Shown here: one piece after another, positions 25,674 to 37,707 of the stretch
How the letters are laid out: each line of letters opens with the position of its first letter
How positions within the stretch are numbered: the first letter of the stretch is position 1
NCBI GenBank assembly: GCA_003255025.1
Contig: QANY01008211.1
Coordinates: 607,743-671,742, forward strand
Direction of reading: 5' to 3'
Length of the DNA: 64,000 nt
Origin: Datisca glomerata
Taxonomy: Eukaryota; Streptophyta; Magnoliopsida; Cucurbitales; Datiscaceae
Program-made: the position numbers and the translations under genes
Notes under the pieces: model-generated
The model's input: the letters and a program-made list of their open reading frames with translations, nothing else
Told to the model about the DNA's origin: nothing
Databases searched by the model: none

Positions 25674-26814
25674 GATTACTGAAAAGAATAAAGCGGTATA
25701 GTAAATACTCAATCATTTAGGAAAGTATGATGTATGATGCAAATCCTTAAATATTTAAAATGATAGCTTGTCTCATCTAAGGACAACATCCATGCTACCT
25801 CCTATCGCATTGGGACTCCTCTCATCTAGTTAACGCTTCTCAAGATGTCACTACACCTAGCTTAACCAATCACCAATGATTTTGGTCACCTTGGCCCCAT
25901 TGACTAGCCGCTATGAGAGATTCCAATGTGCTTTGGTCTAAATTTTTAACCAACACATCGGCTTTAAATGTTTCCATGAACTAACAGTCTGTCTAGGATC
26001 AGTCCTGCCTCACCACTTCCTTTATAAGTTTTTGCTTCTTAAGCAACTCGATGACTCAAAACGACACGATTCCCAAATTTCTCCCACTGAAGAGAGGACC
26101 ACTAGGAAGGCTCTAAACCATTACTCATGCCACGATAAAGTTTGCATTGGGGACTTTGAGAACGTTTCAACATAAACGACTCTCCCACTTAGTTTTTGGA
26201 AAAATAGATTTTTCTTTGCTTGTTCAAAAAAAAATATAACTTTTAATAAATTTGAAAAAACAAGTTTTGAAAATTATAAAATTTTATAAAATTTAAATCA
26301 CATTTTAAATTTTATAACTTTTATTAAATTCACACTACATCTAAATTAAACCATTATAAATTCAAAGTACAATAATGCATGTACATGCTACATTTCATTT
26401 TGATATTGGCATATCCCTATTTCTATATGGAATGTTATATGATGATATGAGATTAATAATAAATCATCCATTCAAAATTAACCTCTCTATGACTCATTTC
26501 TAATGACAACCCATAAAATAATAATAAATAAATTATAATAATTTAAATACTAATCTTCATGGTGTCTGTAATCTTCTCATTCTTCTTCAAAAAGTCTCAC
26601 CAGTTTGTAACGCTTTACAAAAGTCCAATCCCATTTTTAAAAATTCAAATTTCAATTTAAAAATTTAATTTTTCAACAATTTTTACTTTGATAAATAAAT
26701 TACCAAGTAAATTAATCAATTGATTTATTTTTAAAAATAATTTGTAAAATAAATTCTACTTAATTAGTGTTGAAAAATTACTGAATGAAATATAAATAAT
26801 TTTTAGGGATTGGA
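25674..26814 (-). other. Copia A untranslated leader
   Basis: About 1.1 kb between the 5' LTR and the gag start. AT-rich, with homopurine and homopyrimidine tracts (26220-26380). No coding frame, tRNA-like primer site or repeat was recognised. Confidence 0.6.
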
Positions 26815-28742
26815 TTGGGTAAAACCCTAAGGTTTCCTAAACCCAAAAGTTTCCAAAACCTTAAGGTTTCCTCAACCCTAAAGTTACAAAAACCTCAAGG
26901 CTTCTTAAACCCTACAGTTTTGAAAAACTCAAGGTTTTCTAAACCTTAAAATTTCCAAAACCTCAAGGTTTCATAAACCCTAAAGTTTCTAAAAACTCAA
27001 GGTTTCCTAAACCCTATGGTTACCTAAACCATAATTAGGAATTCTATTGATTGTCTTGTGTTCTTCGTTCTTCATAGAACTTGAATCAATTTTCGCACCA
27101 ACAATCACTCGTACGATTCAGAATTATATCTCAATAGGATGTCATCAGAAATTGAGTGTGGGCTCTCAAAACAATGGATGAAGAAAAAAACAATTTTTTT
27201 CTCTTCTTCCTCTAGATTTCGGCGGCAACGGGGGAGGGGGGAGAAACTGCTTTCTTTGCTCTGTGTAATCACACACTATGATGAGGGTTGTGTCAACCCA
27301 ATTGGCGAGGCAAGCCTAATGCCATCCCATATATAAAAATAATGAAATTTACACATATACCCTTATACTGTAAATTGCCGAAATTTTCCTCCCTTTATTG
27401 TAATGGTCAAAATTTTACATCCCCCTAGAGCCAATACTGTGTCCAAATTCATCAATCAAAATCGATAAATTAAATTGATCTCCATCAATTAATTAATTAA
27501 TTTCTTTGATTTACTAATTATCCAATAATTAGAAAATAATTGTTATTTTCTAATTATCCAAAATAATTAATTGTTATTTTTTAATTATTAGATAATTAGT
27601 AAATAACAATTAATCATTTGAACATTAATTTTTTCTCTTCACTACTTTAGATACCCATCACATACGGGTTCGGAAAGTATACTTTGGTCCAAAACACATT
27701 TTTGGTCCAACTGATGTTGTTTCTCATTTCTATCCTGATGAGCTACTCATGAAACCAAATGGACACAAATTAATAAAGCTATATGATTCAAATTCTTGAC
27801 GAATTTATATGTCTGACATCGTATGACTCCATTACAGATCCGATACTGAATCAACTCTTGATTCATGCATGCCACATTTTCTATTGGTGTAAATAAACAC
27901 TTTTTATTTCACGGTTCACAGAATATTTTACTATGTTACCCTTCAAGAATATCAGTAACAAGAGCGGGATACAAAATTACCATTTTACCCATCTGTTATT
28001 ATTTCCTTAACTTCATTATTGACTGTGAATAAGAAAGACATAACAGTGAATTATCTCGCAAAGTTCATCATGTCTTATTCAATGATTCATTTCATCGAGT
28101 ATCTGGCTAGGTTTATTTATTCACACATCCATCAATAAAGCATAAGGTGATATTGTTGCATTTTATAATCTCGCCACAAGTTCCATATCTGTGAATCACG
28201 TAACTCCAACATAGTTGAATCACGATCCCAGCAGTTGAAGTATTGTCCAGTAATTCAAACTCACTCCTTTGGCGTATCAAAGACCGCAAGTGACTAAGTC
28301 AAGTTTCGTATTCATCTCAGGATTAAGGTAATCATGAAAATACTCTTAAGGTGTAACAATTAGATTTAGAGCTAGATAAACGGCTTTGCTCCAAACTAAT
28401 TTGTTACTGGTCTATTCAACATGTTCCATAACATGTCGAGGTCAATCGTTAGAGTCTCCACTCCCATGCCCAAAGACCGGCATCCGTTGGTTTAACCTAA
28501 CATTCATAAACAGAGTCGATTGCTCAGTCGATCCTTAGACTACGAATAACATTAGGGTTTACCTAGAAGACCCCTCAGTCTTTGCTCTTCTTACATTGAC
28601 AATAGTACCAGGTCTTGAGTAAACTGTAAACACACTTTAATTAATAGAAAAAATTTCATTCATTCAGCATTACAAAATGTCAAAGAAATAACTAAATACT
28701 CATAAATAGTTATTACATCCATTTATGACCATAATTCCAACA
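26815..28742 (-). repeat. Copia A 5' LTR
   Basis: About 1.93 kb, collinear with the 3' LTR over 27034-28742 and sharing the outer TTGGATTGGGT start. It ends TTCCAACA. The two LTRs differ visibly by many substitutions and small indels, so the insertion is old. Internal inverted AT-rich segments near 27530-27610 (TAATTATCCAATAATTAG and its complement) form a possible hairpin. Confidence 0.88.
26825..27030. repeat. Degenerate telomere-like minisatellite in copia A 5' LTR
   Basis: About 200 bp of imperfect repeats built from AAACCCTAA and AAGGTTTCC words, roughly 25-30 bp per unit. AAACCCTAA resembles the plant telomere repeat but alternates with other words and is not a real telomeric tract. 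It occupies the place of ~190 bp of unrelated sequence in the 3' LTR. Confidence 0.8.
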
Positions 28743-28837
28743 TTTGATTCTTGTTTTTATTTCCATGGGGTATATGCCCCTTGAATCTATGTAATTCATT
28801 TTTTGGTTAATATATGTTTGCTTTTTTGACAAAAAAA
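28743..28837 (+). mobile_element. LINE copy 3, 3' UTR
   Basis: This continues LINE copy 3 to the right of copia A. It shows the family 3' signature: hairpin CATGGGGTATATGCCCCTTG, then GTAATTCATTTTTTGGTTAA, then TTTTTTGACAAAAAAA. It joins directly to TTCACATTATTGATG of satellite B. With the left border TTTACATTATTG (18505-18516), this gives a target duplication with one mismatch. Confidence 0.88.
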
Positions 28838-29073
28838 TTCACATTATTGATGAATATTGATATGTAATGAAATTTCTTTGGATTAGAATATAAGAAATTA
28901 TTATAAAAAATTAGAAAATTAATCAATTCTTAACATCTGAAGAATTTTATACATTTGTAGTTTCGTTAAAAATGTCTTAGACCACCAAAACTGAATTTTT
29001 AATAAACTAAAAATTTACATTAATATTAGAGCTCAAAAATTGAGTTACTAATGCACTGAAAATTCACATTATT
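28838..29073. repeat. Satellite B array, run 3
   Basis: One full monomer (28838-29013, 176 bp) and one shortened by deletion (29014-29062). The run ends in TTCACATTATT, where a small element is inserted. Confidence 0.9.
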
Positions 29074-29219
29074 AACCATGAGCGAAAGAACACAAGTGGT
29101 CGCGTAGGTCTGGGGACGCACGCTACCTCATGACCACTGTGGATTTACCCAATCTTTGTAGGGCGTCTGGGACTTAGTCGGAGAACTACACTCCGGAAAC
29201 CCGATGCTAGCGAAAAAAA
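29074..29219 (+). mobile_element. SINE-like structured element with A-tail and 10-bp target duplication
   Basis: A 146-bp element with visibly higher GC than its surroundings, ending in AAAAAAA. It is flanked by TCACATTATT on both sides (29064-29073 and 29220-29229), a perfect 10-bp duplication of the satellite B site used by the LINEs. Two clear stems are visible: GTGGTC (29096-29101) with GACCAC (29132-29137), and CGGAG (29179-29183) with CTCCG (29191-29195) around loop AACTACA. TGGTCGCGTAGG (29097-29108) resembles a pol III box A with one mismatch. I do not see a convincing box B. There is no coding frame. A SINE or another small structured RNA copied by the LINE machinery is the best reading. 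No other copy is in the window. Confidence 0.6.
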
Positions 29220-29229
29220 TCACATTATT

Positions 29230-31749
29230 ATTATTATTATATATCTCTCTCTCTTCTCTAGAGCTTCTTTCACTAGCTCCTAGGGTTTCCTATGGTTTCT
29301 ACATTTTTTCATTATGGTATTCTTGAGATCTAAACTTGTGTTGGGAGCTAGTGTTGTATAAATTGGAGTTCATTGGTGAAGATGAAAAATAAGAAGGAAA
29401 AGGCCTCATTTCTTTCTCTTGATTCACTCATTGGCGAATCATCTAAGGTGTTAGCATCGACTAGATTGGAAGGTTTTAATGTGGTTGGTCCCAAAAAGGA
29501 GCTTAGGAGACCTCCAAAGATGAAAAACATGAACTGCTTTGGTTAGTTTACAAGCCCTAATGACTCTCTAGGGTTTCCTATTCTGACCAATGGAGAAGAG
29601 GATGGTGCCAAATCTATTAATATTGATTCGTCCTTTTGTGTTGAGATAGATTCTGGGGCTATAGTTTTACACATTGGATCTGGGAGTAATATTGATGAGT
29701 TAAGAGAATTCACTGCTCTGCCTAATAATGATCTTGACAGCGTGGCCAATGGGAGTAGTGACGCTTCAATGAATACGACAAACCCTACTGTTTTATTGCC
29801 TACTTTATCTGGTGCTTGCACGAAAAGGGAGGTTATTTCCCAACCTTGTACAAGCTCGATGAAAGATTCATGTGGTATTGCTTCTGAGTGCCATGGTAAT
29901 CTCGAGGTAGAAGAGGAATTCCCCTCTCTACCATCTACATAAAAGACTCTTCATGCCCCTGAGAAGGATATTTTAGACAACCCTGTTTATAAATCTCACT
30001 CTTCAGGGGAGAAGGAAACCATGCACGTAAACACTGTAACTTCTGAGGAAAATAAATCTAAATGGTTCATCGTGTTAGACTTCTGGATATTTGTTAGCTG
30101 GATTATGGAATGCGTTACCACTCCCTCTTATGCTATTAACTTTAATGGTAGCTTGCAGGGTCACTTTTCTAGTGGTAGAGGTTTGAGAAAAGGAGATCAT
30201 ATGTCTCATTATCTTTTTGTTCTTTCCATGAAAGTCTTCACTGGTCTTTTGAATTCAGCTGCCTCTCTCCTTGGTTTTCAATTTCATTGGAGGTGTAAAA
30301 AGAATAAGTTGGTCAATTTGTGCTTTGCACATGAACTTGGTTTTGCTAAGGGTGAATTTCTTGTTAGATACCCTGGCATTCCCCTCATTTCTACTAAACT
30401 CAGATAAACTAATGGTGTGATATTGGTGGAGAAAATGAACATCTTACTTTTGCAGGTAGAGTTAGTTAAACAAATCCATTTCTTGGATATTCAAGGAATT
30501 GGACTAGCTTACTAATTTTACCTAAGAATGTTATGAAGTTGATCAATGTAGCCCTTAGAAACTTTCTATGGATAGGGAAATGTGAAAACTTTACTAGATC
30601 AAGGTAGCTCGGCAGTCAAGTTGTTCCTCCTATGCCAAGGGGTTTGAACATCAAAGACATTATTATATGGAACATTGCTGCCGTTGCTAGAAATTTTTGG
30701 AGAATTCCTATCAAGGTTAAAGAATCTTTGTGGGTTGCTTGGTGTTGGAGGAAGCTGCTTAGAATAAGGGATAAAATTGTAGGGTTTTGTTCTCTACAGA
30801 TAGGGAGGGGTAACACCATTTCCCTTTTAACAGAACCTTAGCACGTTTATGGTATCTTATACACTAGCGGAGGAAAGCAGTTGGTTGAAAGTACAGGTCT
30901 CCCTCTGAACTGTCCTCTCAGTACTCTAATTAGGAAAAATACCTGGTTTTCCCCAATAACCAGATTGCAACTGCTATGAATTTCTAGGGGTTTAATCTTA
31001 CTCTTCCTCCTCCTCAAGGTGAAGATAAATGAATTTCGAATGCTACTTCTTCTGGTGATTTTTCTATCAGTAAGACCTATTTACACTTAAGTAATCATAG
31101 AGAGAAAGTTCCTAGGGTTGATATTATCTGGTTCTCAGGTTGTATCCCTAAGTGTTCTTGCATCTTTTGGTCAGCACTTTTGAACAAACTTGATTCAAAA
31201 GACAGGATCTTAGCATGGAATCCTGAAGTGGGTCTTGCTTGTGTATTCTGCACCTCAGGATCTGAAACCTTCCATTTTCAGTGTCCTTCTTCTGCCATGA
31301 TTCTTAAAGCTCTTCTGTTGATTCTTAAAGAATCCTTTTCAAGTACAACTCTATGGGTAGTGTGAAGTGCAATGATTTACTGTTTTGGTTTTCGGGTCTA
31401 AAGAAATCTAATGTCTATGAGTTTGTTTATTCTAGAATCCTCTTTACTTCTTATATTTATTGTTTATGGCTTGCGAGGAAAATGGGAGTTTTTCTTGGTA
31501 AAGTCCTCGATAACAGGCTTATTTCTTAGAAATTTACAAGGATAGTGGGTGATAGGATGATGTACTTGAACAAAGTTAGAAATTATCACTTAGATGAAGC
31601 TGTTATAGAAATATGGTTGTAGTGCCTTTTCTATTTTAGGGAGTTCATAGTTTTCTACTCTCTAGTGTTTGGTGTCTCTTGATCCGGGGCGTGCCCCTTG
31701 TATTTGTGTAATTTTCTTTGGTTAATATATTTTCCCTTTGACAAAAAAA
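29230..31749 (+). pseudogene. LINE copy 4: 5' end present, internally deleted
   Basis: Has the family 5' end (pyrimidine-rich CTCTCTTCTCTAGAGCTTC at about 29249, shared with copy 8) and a ~140-bp 5' UTR. ORF1 starts at ATG 29382 (MKNKKEKASFLSLDSL) and stops at 29544-29546, then stays open in other frames to about 30020. ORF1 is then fused by deletion to the RT domain (30090-30410): GLRKGDHMSHYLFVLSMKVF is the RT block A/B region, and the motif C equivalent reads CFAHEL, lacking the Asp pair. The endonuclease and early RT are missing. Later blocks include FSGCIPKCSCIFWSALLNKL (zf-RVT, about 31135) and a C-terminal KMGVFLGKV. The 3' UTR has GGGGCGTGCCCCTTG at about 31686 and ends TTTGACAAAAAAAA at satellite B TCACATTGTTG. 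Multiple stops make it inactive. Confidence 0.88.
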
Positions 31750-32632
31750 ATCACATTGTTGATGAATATTGCTATGGTAATGAGATTTCTTTGGATTAGA
31801 ATAAAAGAAAATAGTTTACACAAAATTAAAAAATTAATCAATCCTTACCGTTATAAGGCTTTTATACATTAGTAGTTTAGTTATAAATGTCTTAGAACTC
31901 AAAAATTGAGTTATTAATGTATTGAAAATTCACATTATTGATGAATATTGATATGTTAATGATATTTCTTCAGATTAGTAGATAAGAAATTATTTTACAC
32001 AAAATTAAAAAATTAAACAATTCTTACCGTCTAAAGACGTTTATACATTAGTAGTTTCTTTAAAAATGTCTTAGACCTCCAAAGCTGAGTTATTAATGAA
32101 CTGGAAATTCAAATTACTGATGTATATTTATATGGTTATGAGATTTATTTGGATTAGAATATAAGAAACTATTTTACACAAGATTAGAAAATTAATCAAT
32201 ACTTACCGTCGAAATCTTTTATACATTAGAAGCTTCTCTATAAATGTCTTACAACTCAAAAACTGAATTATTAATGTAATAAAAATTTACATTATTGATG
32301 AATATTGATATGGTAATGAGATTTCTTCAGATTATAATATAAGAAACTATGTTACACAAATTTGAAAAATTAAACAATTCTTAGATTCAGAAGACTTTTG
32401 TACATTAGTAGTTTCATTATAAATGTCTTAGAGCTTAAAAACTGAGTTATTAATATACTAAGAGTTCATATTATTGATGAATCACATATGTTAATGAGAT
32501 TTCTTCATATTAATGATAAGAAACTATTTTTCATAAAATAAGAAAATTAAACAATTCTCATCGTTGGAAGACTTTTATACATTAGTAGTTTTGTTAAAAA
32601 TGTCTTAGAGCTCCAAAATTGAGCTATCCTAA
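31750..32632. repeat. Satellite B array, run 4 (longest)
   Basis: Five monomers with landmarks at 31750, 31929, 32108, 32286 and 32465 (periods 178-179 bp), all in the same orientation as the other runs. The last one is cut at GAGCTAT by LINE copy 5. Confidence 0.95.
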
Positions 32633-35600
32633 AGGATTGGGACCCTTCTTTAAAACTATCGAAGGAGGAGATGTCTAAAATTCCAGTTTGGATAAAACTT
32701 TGGAATGTTCCTCCTACCCTTTGGACTCATGTGGGATAAGTAGCATTACTACCATCATTGGTTCTCCTTTATTTGCTGATGTTGTTACTGCTAAAAGTTA
32801 ATTCCGAGCTTCCGATAAACCTTAGATATTGATCTGGAGGAGTTTGGCATAGAGGAAGCTAGGATTGAGGTGGAGTATCTGGGTATTCCGAAAAGATGCA
32901 AGACTTGCAAGATTTTTGGGCATGATTTCTCTTTGAAGACAGTTAAGAAGCATGAGCAACCCGTGAAACAAGTCTAGAAATAGGAATAGGTACCCATCAT
33001 GAAGAATGGTAACGAACCTACATCTGAATCCACTAATCACGCAGTTTGTTTTCTAGAGAACCTGGATGTGGAAGATGCTTTAGTTTTCTTGGAGCCTAAA
33101 CTACCTCATATATCTGAGGAAGATGAAACCTCAAATGTTGTGGATCAGATGGATGTGGTAACTCACAGTAAGGAGGTTCTCCTATCTAATGAAGGAGGTA
33201 CCCCTGAACCTAAAGAGTATACTCCTGATCCTAAGGAAGGCGGTACTCCTATTCAGGAAGAAGGTAAAATGAGCTCGAGACAAAAGCAAAGAAATAGATA
33301 AAAACTTGCTAAACTCAAGGCTCACGGTGTAAATTTGGTGAACTTTCTCCCCCCACTGATTCTTTTATGTCAAATATAGGTTCTTGGAATGTAAGGGATT
33401 TTAACAGACCTCATAATATATTGAAGTCAGAAGGGAGTGTAGGGAGTTCAATTAAAAGTTAATTGCTTTAATCGAGGCTCTTACTTCACTTGGTGAATCA
33501 CCAAGCTGGGAATGGTAGTATTAGGTCTAAAATTGATAGAGTAATGGTGAATGATATCTGGTATGATCAATATTCTAGAACTGCTATGTTATTTACTGAT
33601 CCAGGCTTCTTAGATCATTCTCCTACTATTGTCAAAATGCTTCCTGATGTTCCTAGAAAGCAGCCTACTTTCAAGTTTTTCAAATTCTGGGTAGATATTC
33701 AAGGTCTCTTTCAGGTTGTGAGTAAGCCTGGAATATTGAGATTAATGGAATGCTATGTTCATAGTTTCTCAAGAAATGGAAATGCTATGTTCGTAGTTTC
33801 TCAAAAGCTCATTTATGTAAAAAAAAGCTCTTAAATAGTTTAATAGATCCCAATGCAATGATGTCTCTAACAGAGTGGTTAAAGCTAGAATGCATCTTCA
33901 CCCAGAAAATCAGTACCTTGAAGCTAATCCTTTCCTTGTGCAAGCTCAAATTCAAGTTGTTGAAGCCCATAAACAGTACCTGCATTAATCTCTTGTTGAA
34001 GAGAGTTTTTACATGCAAAAATCTAGGATCTCTTGGTTAAACCTAGGAGACAACAAAACTGCTTTCTTTTTTGGAACAGTTAAACAACATAGAAGGAAGA
34101 ACCATATTGTGTAGCTGATAGATGACCTTTGTAACAATTTGGATGACCTCATGGCTATTCAAAGTCAAATTGTTTAGTTTTATAAGAACCTGATTGGGAC
34201 TTAGAAGCCTGTCCCTAATATTGATTGGAGCATTATGGAGAAGATCCTCCCTCATAAGATCTAACCTGACCTATGTGATTCCCTTATTAAGGATGTTACA
34301 AATGAGGAGATTAAGTAAACATTTTTCTCCTTTATTCACAGGAAAGCACCATCCCATATGGCTTTTCACCAAAACATGGCACATTATTTGAGTTGATATC
34401 AATTTAGCTATTGGGGAGTTCTTTCAACATGGAGAATTACTGAAGATGATGAACTCTACCTCTATTACCTTGGTTCCAAAAGTCATAAATACATCTAAGT
34501 TTACTGAGTTCAGACCAATAGCATATTGCAACCTCATCTACAAATACATTACTAAGATCCTTGCTAATAGATTGAAGAGTGTGTTGCCTTCTCTCATTAG
34601 CTTGAACTAGACAACCTTTATGTCTGGTAGGTCTATATCTCAGATAACATCTTACTATATCAGTAAATAATGACCGGTTACCATAGAGATACAAACCGCC
34701 CTTGATGCACTTTAAAAGTGGTTCTCCTCAAAGCATATGATATTGTCAGTTGGTTCTTTTTGGGAAAAGTTCAACAAGGAGTTGGTTTGTCAACCAAATT
34801 TATAGGGTGGATAATGGAGTGTGTTACCGCTCCATCAATATTAATGGAAGTCAAGGAGGAAGGGCTCTAAGGCAGGGAAATCCCCTTTCTTTTTTGTCCT
34901 CGTTATGGGAGCTTTAACAGGAATTCTCCATCAGTGTTCTCTTCTGCCAAATTTGTAGTTCCACTAGAGGTGTAAAAAGGACATGATCATTAATATTTTC
35001 TTTGCAGATGGCCTTATTGTTTTCAGCAAAGGAGATCTTGCTTCTTTCAAATGTATTAAAGATGGTATTGACCTTTTTGGCAAGCATTCTGGGTTGTAAC
35101 CCAATGAGGCAAAGAGCGGTATTTTCTTGGCAGGTGTGGATGAAGCTATCGAGCACTCTATTCTGGTGAAAACTGGTTTCAACATGGGTTGCCACCCTAT
35201 TACTTACTTGGGTGTACCTCTCATGTCAACTATGTTGAACAAGATTCACTGTAACATGCTAGTAGACAAGATAGTCAAAGAGCCAAGTCTTGGGAGAATA
35301 GACATGTGACCTATGCAGTAAGACTTCAATTAATTAAATATATTCTTATTTTTATTCAAGGGTTTTGAGCTAGTTTGCTTATACTACCTAAACAAGTTAT
35401 GAAAAAAAATCAGTAGTGCTTTGAGGAACTTTCTATGGTCCGGTAAAAGTGATGTTTGCAGGGGTGTAAAGGTGGCTTGGGACCTGATAGGCTGCCCTTT
35501 TGAGGAAGGTAGGCTAGTTATTAGAGACCCATCTCTCTGGAACTTGTCTGTTATAGCTAAACTTTTTTTAGGCTTGTTACTAAAGCCAAAGACCCCCTTT

Positions 35601-36631
35601 GGATAGTCTGGTGTAGAAGCAACCTCATTAAGAAGCACTCTATTTTTACTGTCAAGAAAATTGATTAAACTTAGAGATAAACTTGTTGCTTTATCTGTTG
35701 CTGGTGTTGGGAATGGGGAGAGTTTCTCTTTATTAACTGATCCTTGGCACCATCGACGTATTCTGTTTAACTTAGGAGGGATGAATATGGTTATCAGCTC
35801 AGGCTTAAGGATGTCCACTCATCTTTCCATACTGGTCAGAGAGGGAAATTGGGCGTGGCCTAACACTTCTCTTGAATCCAGTATGGCTCATTAGGGTATT
35901 ACCTTGGATTTACAAGCTCCAAACTCAACAGGCCTGACTTTTGGTTCTAGAACCTGGACAGCAAAGGCATTTTCTCAACTAGATAGACTTAGCAGCTCTT
36001 ACACATCACAGGGAAATGGTTCCTTGGACTAAACTAACTTGGTTTTCAGGCCATGTTCCAAAGTGTTCCTTTATTACCTGGCTTGCCCTTCATGACAAGC
36101 TGTCAACAAAGGACTGTGTGAGTAAGCGGTCCCATTCTGCTGTTACTGCTTGTGTTTTCTGTGTTGATGGCTCTGAATCTACTGAGCACATACTATTTTA
36201 CTGTCCATACACCACAAAGTTGCTATTTTCTTTGCTGGACTTACGTGGTGTCATTACTACTCTGAATCTTGAGCACTTTTGGAATTGGCTGCTTCACATT
36301 ACTATTGCTAAGTCTCCTCTTTCCTTATGTATCAGGCTCATCTTCTCCATTTTTGTTTATTGCACTTGGATAGAGAGGACTATGAGATTTTTCTTGGGAA
36401 ACTTATTGATCTCTCTCTAACCTCCAATAAAATAAAAAGGATGGTTAGGGAAAGACTGTTTTTGTGGCTAAATCTTGGAACCTTAATGTTAATATTATTT
36501 TCTTAGATAATTTCCTCTAGTTTTGCTTTGTCCTTTTAGACTTAGTTTTGTAATCTCCCTGGGGTATGTCCCTTGTAGTGTGTATATTTGTGTTTCTTTG
36601 GTTGAATAAATTCACCTTTTAACAAAAAAAA
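32633..36631 (+). pseudogene. LINE copy 5: longest copy, ORF1 C-terminus to 3' end
   Basis: About 4.0 kb. ORF1 (about 32635-33301) shows a DWDPSLKLSKEEMSKIPVWI region, then a zinc knuckle CKTCKIFGHDFSLK (about 32898-32940) that lacks the fourth Cys. An acidic, Pro-rich tail follows (32999-33301, GGTPEPKEY type repeats). ORF2 starts near MSNIGSWNVRDFNRP (about 33367), the N-terminal strand of an apurinic-type endonuclease. It jumps by internal deletion to the endonuclease C-terminus with GFLDHSPTIV (about 33604), which holds the conserved His. RT follows with FRPIAYCNLIYKYITKILAN (about 34510) and FFADGLIVFSKGD (about 34998; FADD in active relatives). Then come TYLGVPLMST, the LRNFLWSGKSDVCRG block and zf-RVT with FSGHVPKCSFITWLAL (36016-36420). 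There are many stops and frameshifts. The 3' UTR has GGGGTATGTCCCTTG and ends AACAAAAAAAA at TTCACATTATTGATG. The 5' junction lies ~30 bp left of the usual satellite site. Confidence 0.9.
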
Positions 36632-36965
36632 TTCACATTATTGATGAATATTGAAATGATAATGAGATTTATTTGCATTAGAATATAAGAAACTATTTTA
36701 CACAAAATTAGAAAAGTAATCAATTCTTACCGTCGGAAGACTTTTATACATTAGTAGTTTCATTATAAATGTCTTAGAACTCAAAACTGAGTTATTAATG
36801 TACTAAAAATTCACATTATTGATGAATATTGATATGGTAATGAAATTTTTCAGATTAGAATATAAGAAATTATTTACACAAAATTAGAAAATTAAACAAT
36901 TTTTACCATCGGAAGACTTTTATACATTGGTAGTTTCATTACAAATGTCTTAGAACTCAAATTGA
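36632..36965. repeat. Satellite B array, run 5
   Basis: One full monomer (landmarks 36632 and 36810, 178 bp) and part of a second, ending at TCTTAGAACTCAA where LINE copy 6 begins. Confidence 0.92.
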
Positions 36966-37261
36966 CAACAGATCTCTTCTGGTCTTAGAGGAAGCTACTG
37001 TAAACCAGGGACAAATGTGCCTCGTTTTGTGATCTCGAGGTTGGTGATGGAAGTTCTACCTCTCTTTTAATAAACCTCTGGCACCCTTCATGCATTCTAT
37101 ACTCTTTTAGGGGCAGGAACATGCTGTCCAATATAGGAACTTGGGCTTAGATGATTCTATTTTAGATTTCTAGATGTAGGCTAGTTATTGGCTTTGTTTC
37201 TCTTGTTCCTTTGTCCTGAGGTATGCCCATTCTATTTGTGTAATTTTTCTTTATTAATAGA
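36966..37261 (+). mobile_element. LINE copy 6: short, internally deleted fragment
   Basis: About 0.3 kb. A remnant of the ORF2 block seen elsewhere as WRKLIKLRDK and then LLTDPWHH-type sequence (here SLLINLWHPS-like) is joined by deletion to the 3' UTR. The hairpin reads GAGGTATGCCCATTC and is followed by GTGTAATTTTTCTTTATTAA. The right junction enters satellite B at AGAAAGTTAAACAATT, not at the usual site, so the 3' end has recombined. Confidence 0.75.
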
Positions 37262-37707
37262 AAGTTAAACAATTATTACGGTTAGAAGACTTTTTATACA
37301 TTAGTAATCTCGCTATAAATGTCTTAGAGCTTAAAAATTGAGTTATTAATATACTGAAAATTCACATTATTGATGAATATTGATATTTTAATGATTTTTC
37401 TTCAGATTAGTAGATAAGAAACTATTTTACACAAAATTAGAAAATAAACAAATTTTACTGTCGGAAGACATTTATACATTAGTAGTTTCATTAAAAATGT
37501 CTTAGAGATCCAAAATTGAGTTATTAATGTACTAAAAAAACACATTATTGATGAATATTGATATGGTAATGAGATTTGTTTGAATTAGAATATAAGAAAC
37601 TAGTTTACGCAAAACTACCGTCGGAAGACTTTTATACATTAGTAGTTTCATTACAAATGTCTTAGAACTCAAAAATTGAGTTATTAATGTACTGAAAATT
37701 CACATTG
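37262..37707. repeat. Satellite B array, run 6
   Basis: Landmarks at 37361, 37539 and 37699 (178 and 160 bp). The run ends TTCACATTG, where LINE copy 7 begins. Confidence 0.92.

Larger units (their letters stand above)
20079..28742 (-). mobile_element. Copia A: nearly complete, dead Ty1-copia element
   Basis: A Ty1-copia LTR retrotransposon on the minus strand, about 8.7 kb. Its two LTRs lie at 26815-28742 (5') and 20079-21972 (3'). The internal domains run gag, protease remnant, integrase, RT, RNase H from 25673 down to about 22050, an order diagnostic of copia. The polypurine tract beside the 3' LTR reads GGGGTAGATGG on the minus strand. It is inserted in the 3' UTR of LINE copy 3. The candidate target duplication is TTTGA (20074-20078 and 28743-28748 region); with it, three extra bases (TAT) precede the TGG of the left LTR end, so the exact border is uncertain by about 3 bp. 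I could not find a canonical initiator-Met primer-binding site beside the 5' LTR. Confidence 0.9.

Noticed and set aside
26825..27030. Interstitial telomere repeat
   Set aside because: Only some words match AAACCCTAA; units alternate with AAGGTTTCC and differ in length, so it is a minisatellite rather than telomeric DNA.
29074..29219. tRNA or 5S RNA gene
   Set aside because: It has no cloverleaf or 5S consensus; only a weak box A is visible. The A-tail and target duplication fit a retroposed element better.
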